This document shows positions 34,345 to 44,394 of a stretch of 64,000 nt of DNA, one piece after another. The notes beneath the pieces were generated by a model. That model ran no database searches, had not been told where the DNA came from, and saw only the letters and a program-made list of their open reading frames with translations. The position numbers and the translations under genes were made by a program. How positions within the stretch are numbered: position 1 is the stretch's first letter; each line of letters starts with the position of its first letter. This DNA comes from Pseudomonas protegens (lineage in GTDB: Bacteria > Pseudomonadota > Gammaproteobacteria > Pseudomonadales > Pseudomonadaceae): contig NZ_CP060201.1 of the NCBI RefSeq assembly GCF_013407925.2, positions 6,495,001 to 6,559,000 of the forward strand, given 5' to 3'.

Positions 34345-35109
34345 ATGATGCAGATCGCAAACAAGGTTTTTCTCGTCAGTGGCGGTGCCTCCGGCCTCGG
34401 CGCGGCCAGCGCTGAAATGCTGGTCGCCGCCGGCGCCAAGGTGATGCTGGTGGACCTCAACGCCGAGGCCGTGGCGGCCAAGGCCCAGCAACTGGGTTGC
34501 CACAGCGTGGTGGCCGACATCAGCCAGGAAGCCGCGGCCGAAGCGGCGGTGCAAGCCACGGTCAAGGCTTTTGGCGGGCTTAACGGCCTGGTCAACTGTG
34601 CCGGCATCGTGCGCGGCGAGAAGGTCCTGGGCAAGAACGGCCCGCATGCCCTGGCCAGTTTCAGCCAGGTGATCAACGTCAACCTGATCGGCAGCTTCAA
34701 CCTGCTGCGCCTGGCCGCGGCGGCCATCGCCGAAAGCGCCGCCGATGCCGAGGGCGAGCGTGGGGTGATCATCAACACCGCCTCCATCGCCGCCTTCGAC
34801 GGGCAGATCGGCCAGGCCGCCTATGCCGCGTCCAAGGGCGCCATCGCCAGCCTGACCCTGCCGGTGGCCCGCGAACTGGCGCGCTTCGGCATCCGCGTGA
34901 TGACCATCGCCCCGGGGATTTTCGAAACCCCGATGATGGCCGGCATGAGCGACGAAGTGCGCGCCGGCCTGGCCGCGGGCGTGCCGTTCCCGCCACGCCT
35001 GGGCAAGCCCGCCGAGTACGCCGCGCTGGTGCGGCATATCATTGAAAACAGCATGCTCAACGGCGAGGTGATCCGTCTCGACGGCGCCTTGCGCATGGCC
35101 GCCAAGTAA
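34345..35109 (+). CDS. SDR 3-hydroxyacyl-CoA dehydrogenase (HSD17B10-like)
   Basis: A 254-residue short-chain dehydrogenase resembling human HSD17B10 and bacterial 3-hydroxy-2-methylbutyryl-CoA dehydrogenase. Features: [15 protein letters not shown] (NAD loop), [26 protein letters not shown] (catalytic YxxxK) and [12 protein letters not shown]. It would oxidise 2-methyl-3-hydroxybutyryl-CoA to 2-methylacetoacetyl-CoA in isoleucine breakdown. ATG 34345 or 34348 may be used; the gap to the synthetase is 11 bp and to the thiolase 12 bp, typical of an operon. Confidence 0.86.
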   Translation: MMQIANKVFLVSGGASGLGAASAEMLVAAGAKVMLVDLNAEAVAAKAQQLGCHSVVADISQEAAAEAAVQATVKAFGGLNGLVNCAGIVRGEKVLGKNGPHALASFSQVINVNLIGSFNLLRLAAAAIAESAADAEGERGVIINTASIAAFDGQIGQAAYAASKGAIASLTLPVARELARFGIRVMTIAPGIFETPMMAGMSDEVRAGLAAGVPFPPRLGKPAEYAALVRHIIENSMLNGEVIRLDGALRMAAK

Positions 35110-35121
35110 GGAGGAATTCTC

Positions 35122-36312
35122 ATGTCCATTGCCCACGATCCCATCGTCATTGTCAGCGCCGTCCGCACCCCCATGGGCGGTTTCCAGGGTGAACTCAAAG
35201 GCCTCAGCGCCCCGCAACTGGGGAGCGAGGCCATCCGCGCCGCGGTACAGCGCGCCGGCATCGCGGCTGACGCGGTAGAAGAAGTGCTGTTCGGCTGCGT
35301 GCTGTCCGCCGGCCTCGGTCAGGCTCCGGCGCGTCAGGCCGCCCTGGGCGCCGGCCTGGACAAGGGCACCCGCTGCACCACCCTGAACAAGATGTGCGGT
35401 TCCGGCATGGAGGCCACCATCCTGGCCCACGACATGCTGCTGGCCGGCAGCGCCGAAGTGGTGATCGCTGGCGGCATGGAAAGCATGTCCAACGCCCCAT
35501 ACCTGCTGGACCGTGCCCGCAGCGGCTACCGCATGGGCCACGGCAAGGTGCTGGACCATATGTTCCTCGACGGTCTGGAAGACGCCTACGACAAGGGCCG
35601 CCTGATGGGCAACTTTGCCGAGGACTGCGCCGAGGCCAACGGCTTTACCCGCCAGGCCCAGGATGAATTTGCCGTGGCTTCCCTGACCCGCGCCCAGCAG
35701 GCGATCAAGGACGGCCTGTTCAAGGATGAGATCGTTCCCCTGCAAGTGATGATCGGCAAGGAATCGAAGCTGATCAGCGATGACGAACAGCCGCCCAAGG
35801 CCAAGCTGGACAAGATCGCCACCTTGAAGCCGGCGTTCCGTGACGGCGGCACCGTGACCGCGGCCAACGCCAGTTCGATCTCCGACGGCGCCGCGGCCCT
35901 GGTGCTGATGCGCCGCTCCGAAGCCGACAAGCGCGGCCTCAAGCCCCTGGCGGTGATCCACGGTCACGCGGCTTTCGCCGACACCCCGGGGCTGTTCCCG
36001 GTGGCCCCGGTGGGCGCCATCGAGCGGCTGATGAAGAAGACCGGCTGGTCGCTGAACGAGGTCGACCTGTTCGAAATCAACGAAGCCTTCGCCGTGGTCA
36101 GCCTGGTGACCATGAGCAAGCTGGACATCCCCCACGCCAAGGTCAACGTGCACGGCGGCGCCTGCGCCCTGGGTCACCCCATCGGTGCCTCCGGTGCGCG
36201 GATTTTGGTGACCCTGCTCTCGGCCCTGCGCCAGAAAGGCCTCAAGCGTGGCGTGGCCGCGATCTGCATCGGCGGTGGTGAAGCCACGGCCATGGCCGTT
36301 GAATGCCTGTAA
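35122..36312 (+). CDS. Acetyl-CoA C-acyltransferase (thiolase)
   Basis: A 396-residue thiolase. The nucleophilic Cys is C92 in TTLNKMCGSGMEATI; the second site shows NEAFAVV and GGACALGHPIGASGARI with the catalytic His; and CIGGGEATAMAVECL holds the C-terminal region (the usual second Cys in CIGGG). It would cleave 2-methylacetoacetyl-CoA to acetyl-CoA and propionyl-CoA. GGAGGAATTCTC precedes the ATG, a strong ribosome binding site. Operon position between the SDR and acyl-CoA dehydrogenase supports isoleucine degradation. Confidence 0.89.
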   Translation: MSIAHDPIVIVSAVRTPMGGFQGELKGLSAPQLGSEAIRAAVQRAGIAADAVEEVLFGCVLSAGLGQAPARQAALGAGLDKGTRCTTLNKMCGSGMEATILAHDMLLAGSAEVVIAGGMESMSNAPYLLDRARSGYRMGHGKVLDHMFLDGLEDAYDKGRLMGNFAEDCAEANGFTRQAQDEFAVASLTRAQQAIKDGLFKDEIVPLQVMIGKESKLISDDEQPPKAKLDKIATLKPAFRDGGTVTAANASSISDGAAALVLMRRSEADKRGLKPLAVIHGHAAFADTPGLFPVAPVGAIERLMKKTGWSLNEVDLFEINEAFAVVSLVTMSKLDIPHAKVNVHGGACALGHPIGASGARILVTLLSALRQKGLKRGVAAICIGGGEATAMAVECL

Positions 36313-36324
36313 CGAGGAATCCCG

Positions 36325-37452
36325 ATGTTGCCCAATGACGAACAACTGCAGATCAGCGACGCCGCCCGGCAATTTGCCCAGGAGCGCCTCAAGCCTTTCG
36401 CCGCCGACTGGGACCGCGAGCACCGCTTTCCCAAGGAAGCCATCGCCGAGATGGCCGAGCTGGGTTTTTTCGGCATGCTGGTGCCCGAGCAGTGGGGCGG
36501 TTGTGACACCGGCTACCTGGCCTATGCCATGGCCCTGGAGGAAATCGCCGCCGGTGACGGTGCCTGCTCCACCATCATGAGCGTGCACAACTCGGTGGGC
36601 TGCGTGCCGATCCTCACCTTCGGCAACGATGAGCAGAAGGAGCGTTTCCTCAAGCCCCTGGCCAGTGGCGCCATGCTCGGCGCCTTCGCCCTGACCGAGC
36701 CCCAGGCCGGCTCCGATGCCAGCAGCCTGAAGACCCGGGCCCGGCGCGACGGCGACCACTATGTGCTCAATGGCTGCAAGCAGTTCATCACCTCCGGGCA
36801 GAACGCCGGGGTGGTGATCGTGTTCGCGGTCACCGACCCGGCGGCCGGCAAGCGCGGCATCAGCGCCTTTATCGTGCCCACCGACTCGCCGGGCTATAAG
36901 GTCGCGCGCATCGAGGACAAGCTCGGTCAGCACGCCAGCGACACCTGCCAGATCCTCTTCGAGGATGTGAAGGTGCCGCTGGCCAACCGCCTGGGCGAGG
37001 AGGGCGAGGGCTACAAGATCGCCCTGGCCAACCTTGAAGGCGGCCGCGTGGGCATTGCCTCGCAATCGGTGGGCATGGCCCGGGCCGCGTTCGAAGCGGC
37101 GCGTGACTACGCCCGTGAACGCGAAACCTTCGGCAAGCCGATCATCGAGCACCAGGCGGTGGCCTTCCGCCTGGCGGACATGGCCACCCAGATCGCCGTG
37201 GCCCGGCAGATGGTGCATTACGCCGCGGCCCTGCGCGACAGCGGCAAGCCGGCGCTGGTGGAAGCCTCGATGGCCAAGCTGTTCGCCTCGGAAATGGCCG
37301 AAAAGGTCTGCTCCGCGGCCTTGCAAACCCTGGGCGGCTATGGCTATTTGAGCGACTTCCCGCTGGAGCGGATCTACCGCGACGTGCGCATCTGCCAGAT
37401 CTACGAAGGCACCAGCGACATCCAGCGCATGGTCATTTCGCGCAATCTCTGA
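36325..37452 (+). CDS. Acyl-CoA dehydrogenase (short/branched chain)
   Basis: A 375-residue FAD enzyme. Signatures are [19 protein letters not shown], the central [18 protein letters not shown], and the C-terminal catalytic base in [13 protein letters not shown]. It probably oxidises 2-methylbutyryl-CoA (or a similar short chain) to the enoyl-CoA, as step one of the isoleucine route encoded here. GAGGAATCCCG precedes the ATG and it lies 12 bp after the thiolase stop. A second acyl-CoA dehydrogenase at 39323 may serve valine. Confidence 0.88.
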   Translation: MLPNDEQLQISDAARQFAQERLKPFAADWDREHRFPKEAIAEMAELGFFGMLVPEQWGGCDTGYLAYAMALEEIAAGDGACSTIMSVHNSVGCVPILTFGNDEQKERFLKPLASGAMLGAFALTEPQAGSDASSLKTRARRDGDHYVLNGCKQFITSGQNAGVVIVFAVTDPAAGKRGISAFIVPTDSPGYKVARIEDKLGQHASDTCQILFEDVKVPLANRLGEEGEGYKIALANLEGGRVGIASQSVGMARAAFEAARDYARERETFGKPIIEHQAVAFRLADMATQIAVARQMVHYAAALRDSGKPALVEASMAKLFASEMAEKVCSAALQTLGGYGYLSDFPLERIYRDVRICQIYEGTSDIQRMVISRNL

Positions 37453-37473
37453 CTTTTTAGCAGGAGCTGATAC

Positions 37474-38247
<774 letters not shown>

Positions 38248-38297
38248 CCGCACCGCTCCTGGCAGGACGCGGTATTCAACCAGCGTCCCTGCACCCT

Positions 38298-38322
38298 CAA
38301 CCGCAGCGCTTAGCTGCGGTTG
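38298..38322. terminator. Hairpin between convergent hydratase and SDR genes
   Basis: CAACCGCAGC (38298-38307) and GCTGCGGTTG (38313-38322) form a perfect 10-bp stem with a 5-nt loop. It overlaps the last codons and stop of the SDR gene. There is no U-run on either strand, so it is a convergent, possibly Rho-helped or mRNA-stabilising hairpin rather than a clear intrinsic terminator. Confidence 0.45.
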
Positions 38323-39074
38323 ATGCAAACGCCCCCCTCAACCAGCATCGCCGTCCCGCTGACGAAACTGGCGGCGTCCGACGCGAGGAACAGCGCCGCG
38401 CGGGCAATTTCCTCGGGACGGGCGAGGCGCTTGAGGGCATGCAGGCTTTCGACAAAGGCGCGTTTCTCAGGGGTGTCGGTGGCTGCACGGCCCATTGGCG
38501 TGTCGGTGCCTCCAGGCAGTAGCGCGTTGGCGCGAATGCCGTGGGGGCCTTCTTCAGCGGCGATCACCTGGGTCAAGCCGATCAGCGCGGCCTTGCTCGC
38601 GGCATATGCCGCCATACCGGGAAAACCGACGTGGTGCCCGACAAAGCTGGACGTGAAAATGATCGACCCTGCGCCCCGACTGCGCAGAGCAGGCAACTGG
38701 TACTTGGCCCCGAGAAAGGCACTGGTCAAGTTGCAGTCGAGCACGGCCTGCCACTGGTCCAGGGTCAGCTCGGAGACGGACCGGGTTTCACCGGTCATTC
38801 CGGCGTTGTTGAAGGCGATATCCAAACCACCGAAACGCTCCAGCGCCAGCGCCACAAGACGCTCGGCCAGTGCCTCGCTGCGAATGTCACCGGCAACCCC
38901 GAGCGCCTCGCCACCGGTTTGCTGGATCTGTGCGACCAACGCATCCAGTGCGTCGCCCCGGCGGCCGGTCACTATCAGGCGCGCGCCCTCTTGGGCGAAC
39001 AGCCGGGCGGCGGCCTGGCCGATTCCCGATGTGGCTCCCGTCACAATCGCGACTTTGTCTTGCAGTTGTTTCAT
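38310..39074 (-). CDS. SDR-family oxidoreductase
   Basis: A 254-residue classical short-chain dehydrogenase: TGATSGIGQAAARLFAQ (NAD(P) loop), FNNAGMTGE, catalytic Ser in FTSSFVGH and YAASKAALIGL (YxxxK), then ADALLPGGTDTP-like NALLPGGTDTPMG. The basic residue in TGRRGDALDA after strand 2 favours NADP. The start ATG 39074 is supported by AAGGAGGGTCGATC. It is flanked by the two arms of the acyl-CoA catabolic cluster but on the opposite strand and alone, so a link to that pathway is only positional. Confidence 0.82.
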   Translation of the reverse strand: MKQLQDKVAIVTGATSGIGQAAARLFAQEGARLIVTGRRGDALDALVAQIQQTGGEALGVAGDIRSEALAERLVALALERFGGLDIAFNNAGMTGETRSVSELTLDQWQAVLDCNLTSAFLGAKYQLPALRSRGAGSIIFTSSFVGHHVGFPGMAAYAASKAALIGLTQVIAAEEGPHGIRANALLPGGTDTPMGRAATDTPEKRAFVESLHALKRLARPEEIARAALFLASDAASFVSGTAMLVEGGVCINRS

Positions 39075-39273
39075 GATCGACCCTCCTTTGCATGAGCGTT
39101 GAGCCAACCATAGGCCGCTGCGAGCGGCGCTGAACTCCGGATCTTGCGTTGAATATGTTTTCGAACGCGCCGTGGCAACTGCCGCCTATCCACCTGCTCG
39201 ACAGCACTCAACAGGGCTTAAGGGGGCCCTTGCACTGCAGATCGCGCTTGGTGAGGAGGGCGGCCATGCGAGC

Positions 39274-39306
39274 AAAAAAAATCGCAGCCTGAGCTGCGAT
39301 TTTTTG
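39274..39306. terminator. Bidirectional Rho-independent terminator
   Basis: AATCGCAGC (39280-39288), loop CTGA, GCTGCGATT (39293-39301) with an A-run before (39274-39281) and a T-run after (39300-39305). It ends transcripts of the minus-strand acyl-CoA dehydrogenase operon, whose last stop is at 39323. Confidence 0.88.
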
Positions 39307-39322
39307 TTGGCGGCGCTGCTGT

Positions 39323-40474
39323 CTACAACTGGTAATGCTTCAGCTCGCGGGCGATCAGCAGGCGCTGGATCTCGCTGGAGCCTTCGTAGATCTGGGTGAT
39401 CCGCGCATCGCGGTAGTAGCGCTCCACCGGGTAGTCCTCCAGATACCCGTAGCCGCCATGGATCTGCACCGCCGAGGAGCAGACCTGCTCGGCCATTTCC
39501 GAGGCGAACAGCTTGGCCTGGGACGCCTCCGACAGGCACGGCTGGCCGGCGCTGCGCAGGCGCGCGGCGTGGAGGATCAGCAGGCGCGCGGCATTCAGCC
39601 GGGTGTGCATGTCGGCCAGCAGGTTGGCGATGCTCTGGTGCTCGATGATCGGCTTGTCGAACTGCACCCGTTCCCGGGCGTAGGCCAGGGCCGCTTCAAA
39701 GGCGGCGCGGGCAATGCCCAGGGCCTGGGCGGCGATGCCGATGCGCCCGCCTTCGAGGTTGGACAGGGCGATGGCCAGGCCCTTGCCCCGTTCACCCAGC
39801 AGGTTGGCCTCGGGGATGGTGCATTGGTTGAGGGTCACGGCGCAGGTGTCGGAGGCGCGGATGCCCATCTTGTGTTCGGTGCGGTCGACGATGAAACCCG
39901 GGGTGTCGGTGGGCACCAGGAACGCCGAGAGGCCTTTCTTGCCCAGTTCCGGGTCGGTTACCGCAAAGACGATGGCCAGTTGGGCGCGCTTGCCGTTGCT
40001 GACGAACTGCTTGGCGCCGTTGATCACCCACTGGCCATCGCGCAGTTCGGCGCGGGTGCGCAGGTTGTGCGCCTCGGAGCCGGCCTGGGGTTCGGTCAGG
40101 CAGAAGCAGCCGATGGCTTCGCCGGCGGCCAGGCGCGGCAGCCATTGCTGTTTCTGCTCCTGGCTGCCGTAGTTGAGGATCGGCCCGCAGCCCACCGAGT
40201 TGTGGATGCTCATCAAGGCGCCGGTGGCGCCGTCGCCGGCGGAGATTTCCTCCACCGCCAGGGCGTAGGCCACGTAGTCCAGGTAGCTGCCGCCCCATTC
40301 CTCGGGGACCACCATGCCCAACAGGCCCAGCTCGCCCATCTTGCGCACCAGGGCGTCGTCGATCCAGCCGGCCTTCTCCCAGGCCTGGGCGTGGGGCGCG
40401 ATCTCGCCGCGGGCAAAGTCCCGGGCCATGTCGCGGATCATCACTTGTTCTTCGCTCAGTTCGATGTCGTGCAT
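39323..40474 (-). CDS. Acyl-CoA dehydrogenase (isobutyryl-CoA dehydrogenase-like)
   Basis: A 383-residue FAD enzyme. Signatures: [55 protein letters not shown] and the catalytic Glu in [14 protein letters not shown]. It lies 3 bp after a 3-hydroxyisobutyryl-CoA hydrolase-type gene on the same strand, suggesting that it acts on isobutyryl-CoA in valine degradation. It differs clearly from the paralogue at 36325 in length and sequence. A terminator follows directly. Confidence 0.86.
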   Translation of the reverse strand: MHDIELSEEQVMIRDMARDFARGEIAPHAQAWEKAGWIDDALVRKMGELGLLGMVVPEEWGGSYLDYVAYALAVEEISAGDGATGALMSIHNSVGCGPILNYGSQEQKQQWLPRLAAGEAIGCFCLTEPQAGSEAHNLRTRAELRDGQWVINGAKQFVSNGKRAQLAIVFAVTDPELGKKGLSAFLVPTDTPGFIVDRTEHKMGIRASDTCAVTLNQCTIPEANLLGERGKGLAIALSNLEGGRIGIAAQALGIARAAFEAALAYARERVQFDKPIIEHQSIANLLADMHTRLNAARLLILHAARLRSAGQPCLSEASQAKLFASEMAEQVCSSAVQIHGGYGYLEDYPVERYYRDARITQIYEGSSEIQRLLIARELKHYQL

Positions 40475-40477
40475 GAT

Positions 40478-41584
40478 TCAGCTCCCGCTGTCGTCGAAAC
40501 CGCTGAAGAAACTCGCCACCCGTTCCGCCTCCAGAGCGGCCAGGGTCGGTGGATTCCAGCGGGGGGTCTTGTCTTTGTCGATGATCAGGGCGCGCACGCC
40601 CTCCATCAGGTCGCCACGTTCGAACCACTGGCGGTCCAGGTGCAGCTCCAGGGCGAAGCATTGCTCCAGGCTCAAGTGGCGACCGCGGCGCAGCATCTCC
40701 AGGGTCACGGCCATGGCCAGGGGCGAGCGGGTTTCCAGCAGGTCGGCGGTGGCCTTGGCCCACTCGTGGCTGTCGGCCACCGTGACGCTGCGCAGTTGTT
40801 CGACGATGCTCGGTACGTCCGGCAGGGCGAAGAAGTGATCGATGGCCGGGCGCAGGGCTTCCAGCGGCGCGTCGGGCAGGCTCTGCACCGCCAGCTTGGC
40901 CAGCAGGCCCTGCAGATCCTTGAGCGGCGAGTCGCTCCAGTGCAGGCGATCCAGGCGCTGGTCCAGCAGTTGCAGCTTGCTGCTGTCCAGGTACCAGTCG
41001 GCCAGGCCGCAGTACAGGGCATCGGCGGCGCGGATCTGCACGCCGCTGACGCCCAGGTAGACGCCCAGCTCGCCGGGTATCCGCGAGAGGAAGTAACTGC
41101 CGCCGACATCCGGGAAGTAACCGATGGCCACTTCCGGCATGGCCAGGCGGCTGCGTTCGGTGACCACCCGCAGGTCGGCGCCCTGCACCAGGCCCATGCC
41201 GCCGCCGAGGACAAAGCCGTCCATCAGGGCAAGCACCGGCTTGCGGTAGTGGTGGATGGTCAGGTCCAGGGCGTACTCCTCGACGAAGAACGCCTGGTGC
41301 AGGGTATCGCCGCCCTGATAGCTGTCGTACAGCGAGCGAATGTCGCCGCCGGCGCAGAAGGCCTTTTCACCGGCGCCGCGCAGGACCACCGCATGGATCA
41401 GCGGGTCCTGGGCCCAGGCATCGAGCTGGCGTTGCAAGGTACGCACCATCGACAGGGTGATGGCGTTGAGTCCGGCGGGGCGGTTGAGGGTCAGGTGACC
41501 GATGTGGTTGCGCACCTCGACCAGCACCTCGTCCGAGGTGGCATCGAGGTCCCGTGTCGTCTGGGATGAAACCTGAGCAGTCAT
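40478..41584 (-). CDS. 3-hydroxyisobutyryl-CoA hydrolase-type crotonase
   Basis: A 368-residue member of the crotonase superfamily of the HIBYL-CoA hydrolase size. Motifs: FCAGGDIRSLYDSYQGGD, ALMDGFVLGGGMGLVQGADLRV, PEVAIGYFPDVGGSYFLS (the catalytic Glu/Asp region, GYFPDVG is typical of HIBCH) and YCGLADWYL. It would free 3-hydroxyisobutyrate from its CoA ester in valine breakdown. The start ATG 41584 is preceded by AGGGAGTTAGTG; an upstream frame reaches 41656 but without support. Confidence 0.86.
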   Translation of the reverse strand: MTAQVSSQTTRDLDATSDEVLVEVRNHIGHLTLNRPAGLNAITLSMVRTLQRQLDAWAQDPLIHAVVLRGAGEKAFCAGGDIRSLYDSYQGGDTLHQAFFVEEYALDLTIHHYRKPVLALMDGFVLGGGMGLVQGADLRVVTERSRLAMPEVAIGYFPDVGGSYFLSRIPGELGVYLGVSGVQIRAADALYCGLADWYLDSSKLQLLDQRLDRLHWSDSPLKDLQGLLAKLAVQSLPDAPLEALRPAIDHFFALPDVPSIVEQLRSVTVADSHEWAKATADLLETRSPLAMAVTLEMLRRGRHLSLEQCFALELHLDRQWFERGDLMEGVRALIIDKDKTPRWNPPTLAALEAERVASFFSGFDDSGS

Positions 41585-42044
41585 CACTAACTCCCTGCTT
41601 TTATTGTTTTTTGTCTGAGGCTCGCGCGCGAGCGTCGGCGGATCGTAACAGTGCAAATTTGCCGATTACAACCCAGAAAGCTGCAGGTCGACTGTGCATT
41701 TTTGCATGATGAAAAATCCCCGCAGGAGCTTGCGCAACAGCTCTGGGCCAAGGTCTAGAGCCCTGACGACAGAATCGGCTGTGAAATAGCCGTTATCAGC
41801 CGATCCACGCTGTTTCGGACGCCCCTTACGACACCTGGGACGCTCTGGCTGTTGGCATTCTGGCGCTCCGTTGCAGCGTAGACCGCGGCAACCAGGAACG
41901 GGTCCGGCGCTGCACGCCGGACCTTTCCAATAACAACAAGAAACCGACTGCGGCGAACCCGCACCCACTCTCTGCCCCTGTCACAAGTGGGGTCCGACGC
42001 TCGCGCCGGACCGCTATAAATCCAAATAATCCGGGACTCTGAAG
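41585..42044. promoter_or_regulatory. Leader region upstream of ABC transporter, with two related hairpins
   Basis: A 460-bp gap between divergent genes. Two related inverted repeats are seen: GGTCCGGCG (41901-41909) / CGCCGGACC (41915-41923), and GGTCCGACG (41991-41999) / CGCCGGACC (42004-42012) with one mismatch. The second ends 32 bp before the ATG of the binding protein. They may be RNA structures in the leader or operator repeats. An AT-rich TGCATTTTTGCATGATG stretch at 41696-41712 lies nearer the hydrolase gene. No ORF was recognised. Confidence 0.45.
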
Positions 42045-42824
42045 ATGACAAAAAAATGGCTGGCCGTGCCGTTACTGGCAATCGCGTGCGTGTCCATGGG
42101 CGCCAGCGCCAAGGAATGGAAAGAGCTGCGCTTTGGCGTCAATCCAAGCTATCCGCCTTTTGAATCCAGCACCGCCGACGGCGGCGTACAAGGCTTTGGC
42201 GTCGACCTGGGCAACGCCATCTGCGCCGAGCTCAAGCTCAAGTGCGTGTGGATCAGCAACGACTTCGACGGCCTGATTCCGGCGCTCAAGGCCGGCAAGT
42301 TCGACGCCATCGAATCCTCGATGACGGTCACCGATGCGCGGCGCAAGCAGATCGACTTCACTGACCGCCTGTACGCCGGCCCGACCGCCATCGTCACCCG
42401 CAAGGGCTCGGGCCTTGAGCCCACCGGCGAATCCCTCAAGGGCAAGACCCTGGGCTACATGCAGGGCACCATTCAGGAAACCTACGCCAGGGCCAAGCTG
42501 GGGCCGGCCGGGGTCAAGCTGCGGGCCTACCAGAACCAGGACCAGGTCTACGCCGACCTGGTCTACGGCCGCCTGGACGCCTCGATCCAGGACAAGCTGC
42601 AAGCGCAGATGAGCTTCCTCGCATCGCCCCAGGGCGCCGACTTCGAGAACAGCGCCGGCATCAGCGACCCGCTGGTGCCGGCGGAGATCGCCATCGGTCT
42701 GCGCAAGGACCAGGACGAGCTCAAGGCCATGCTCAATGGCGCCATCAAGGCCCTGCATGAGAAGGGCATCTACGCCCAGATCCAGCGCCAGTACTTCGGC
42801 GACCTCGACCTCTACAACAACTGA
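42045..42824 (+). CDS. ABC transporter substrate-binding protein (basic amino acid, HisJ/AotJ type)
   Basis: A 259-residue periplasmic binding protein: signal peptide MTKKWLAVPLLAIACVSMG with cleavage after ASA, then RFGVNPSYPPFES, GFGVDLGNAICAELKLKCVW, DFDGLIPALKAGKFDAI and SSMTVTDARRKQIDFTD, all typical of the LAO/histidine-binding group. It probably binds lysine/arginine/ornithine, histidine or a related compound such as citrulline. It is the first gene of the importer operon. A strong hairpin follows, as in many operons where the binding protein is made in excess. Confidence 0.86.
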   Translation: MTKKWLAVPLLAIACVSMGASAKEWKELRFGVNPSYPPFESSTADGGVQGFGVDLGNAICAELKLKCVWISNDFDGLIPALKAGKFDAIESSMTVTDARRKQIDFTDRLYAGPTAIVTRKGSGLEPTGESLKGKTLGYMQGTIQETYARAKLGPAGVKLRAYQNQDQVYADLVYGRLDASIQDKLQAQMSFLASPQGADFENSAGISDPLVPAEIAIGLRKDQDELKAMLNGAIKALHEKGIYAQIQRQYFGDLDLYNN

Positions 42825-42834
42825 TCGCCCCTTG

Positions 42835-42873
42835 GCCGGCCCCGGGACAGGCGCGATCCGTCCCGGGTCCGGC
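42835..42873 (+). other. Strong intercistronic hairpin after binding-protein gene
   Basis: GCCGGCCCCGGGAC (42835-42848) and GTCCCGGGTCCGGC (42860-42873) pair over 14 bp with one mismatch and an 11-nt loop. It lies between the binding-protein and permease genes, with no T-run, as expected for a stabiliser that raises binding-protein output over the membrane components. Confidence 0.7.
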
Positions 42874-42897
42874 GGTGGTGGCGACAAGGTGATTGGC

Positions 42898-43623
42898 GTG
42901 AATACCTCGACAACTCTCTTTGGCCTGGACCTGTCGGTCCTGCAAGGCTACGGCCCGCTGTTGCTGCACGGCACCTGGGTGACCCTGAAACTCTCGGCCC
43001 TGGCGCTGCTGGTGAGCATGGCCCTGGGCCTGCTGGGGGCGGCCGCCAAGCTCTCGCCCCTGCGCCTCTTGAACCTGCCGGCGACCTGCTACACCACCCT
43101 GATTCGCGGGGTGCCGGACCTGGTGCTGATGCTGCTGATCTTCTACAGCCTGCAGGGCTGGCTCACGGCCCTGACCGAGCTGCTGGACTGGCCCTACATG
43201 GAGATCGACCCCTTCGTCGCCGGGATCATCACCCTGGGCTTCATCTATGGCGCCTACTTCACCGAGACCTTTCGCGGGGCGATGCTCAGCGTGCCAAGGG
43301 GCCAGCAGGAAGCGGCGGCGGCCTTTGGCCTCGGTCGCTGGCAACGCTTTCGCCACGTGGTGTTCCCGCAGATGATGCGCTACGCCTTGCCCAGCCTGGG
43401 CAACAACTGGCTGGTGCTGCTCAAGGCCACGGCCCTGGTGTCGATCATCGGCCTTTCGGATCTGGTCAAGGTGGCCCAGGAAGCCGGCAAGAGCACCTTC
43501 AACATGCTCGACTTCCTGCTGCTGGCGGCGGCCCTGTACCTGCTGATCACCAGCGCCTCGAACCAGCTGCTGCGCCTGCTGGAACGGCGCTACAACCAAG
43601 GCGTGCGAGGGCTGTCGCGATGA
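42898..43623 (+). CDS. ABC transporter permease, HisQ/AotQ type
   Basis: A 241-residue inner-membrane permease, GTG start at 42898 (a GTG at 42889 is also in frame). The family EAA loop is RGAMLSVPRGQQEAAAAFGLG, and the TM segments are typical of polar amino acid permeases (LLLHGTWVTLKLSALALLVS at the start). It pairs with the permease at 43620, which overlaps its stop by 4 nt. Together they form the membrane channel of a basic amino acid importer. Substrate range follows the binding protein. Confidence 0.85.
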   Translation: MNTSTTLFGLDLSVLQGYGPLLLHGTWVTLKLSALALLVSMALGLLGAAAKLSPLRLLNLPATCYTTLIRGVPDLVLMLLIFYSLQGWLTALTELLDWPYMEIDPFVAGIITLGFIYGAYFTETFRGAMLSVPRGQQEAAAAFGLGRWQRFRHVVFPQMMRYALPSLGNNWLVLLKATALVSIIGLSDLVKVAQEAGKSTFNMLDFLLLAAALYLLITSASNQLLRLLERRYNQGVRGLSR

Positions 43624-44330
43624 TCGAGCTGATTCAGGAATACTGGCGTCCCTTTCTGTTCAGTGACGGCGAGAGCCTGACCGGCCTGGCCATGACCCTG
43701 TGGTTGCTGGTGGCCAGCCTGGCCATGGGCTTTGTCCTGTCGCTGCCCCTGGCGATCATGCGCGCCTCCCACTGGGCCCCGCTGCGCTGGCCGGTGCAGC
43801 TGTTCACCTACGTGTTTCGTGGCACGCCTTTGTATATCCAGCTGCTGATCTGCTACAGCGGCCTGTACGGGATCGCCGCGATTCGCCAGCAAGCGTTGCT
43901 GGAAGCCTTCTTCCGCGACGCCATGAATTGCACCTTGCTGGCCTTCACCCTCAACACCTGCGCCTACACCGTGGAGATCTTCGCCGGGGCCATCCGCAGC
44001 ATTCCCTACGGCGAGATCGAGGCGGCCCACGCCTATGGCCTCAGGGGCTGGCGCCTGTACCGGCGGCTGATCCTGCCTTCGGCGCTGCGCCGGGCACTGC
44101 CGTACTACAGCAACGAAGTGATCCTGATGCTGCACGCCACCTCGGTGGCCTTCACCGCCACCATTCCGGACATCCTCAAGGTGGCCCGGGACGCCAATGC
44201 CGCGACCTTCCTGACCTTCCAGGCGTTCGGCATCGCCGGCCTGTTGTACCTGGGGCTGTCCTTCGGCCTGGTGGCTGTCTTCCGCCTGGCGGAGCGGCGC
44301 TGGCTGAGCTTTCTCGGCCCGGCTCACTGA
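43620..44330 (+). CDS. ABC transporter permease, HisM/AotM type
   Basis: A 236-residue permease with the family features FRGTPLYIQLLICYSGLYG, AYTVEIFAGAIRSIPYGEIEAAHAYGL (EAA loop) and YYSNEVILMLHATSVAFTA. It overlaps the HisQ-type gene by 4 nt. It is the second membrane subunit of the basic amino acid importer. Confidence 0.86.
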   Translation: MIELIQEYWRPFLFSDGESLTGLAMTLWLLVASLAMGFVLSLPLAIMRASHWAPLRWPVQLFTYVFRGTPLYIQLLICYSGLYGIAAIRQQALLEAFFRDAMNCTLLAFTLNTCAYTVEIFAGAIRSIPYGEIEAAHAYGLRGWRLYRRLILPSALRRALPYYSNEVILMLHATSVAFTATIPDILKVARDANAATFLTFQAFGIAGLLYLGLSFGLVAVFRLAERRWLSFLGPAH

Positions 44331-44394
44331 CGCTCCTTTCCTCTTTTTCCTATCCAGAACCTTGCTGCCCGCGGCGGGGCTCCAGGAGTCCGCG

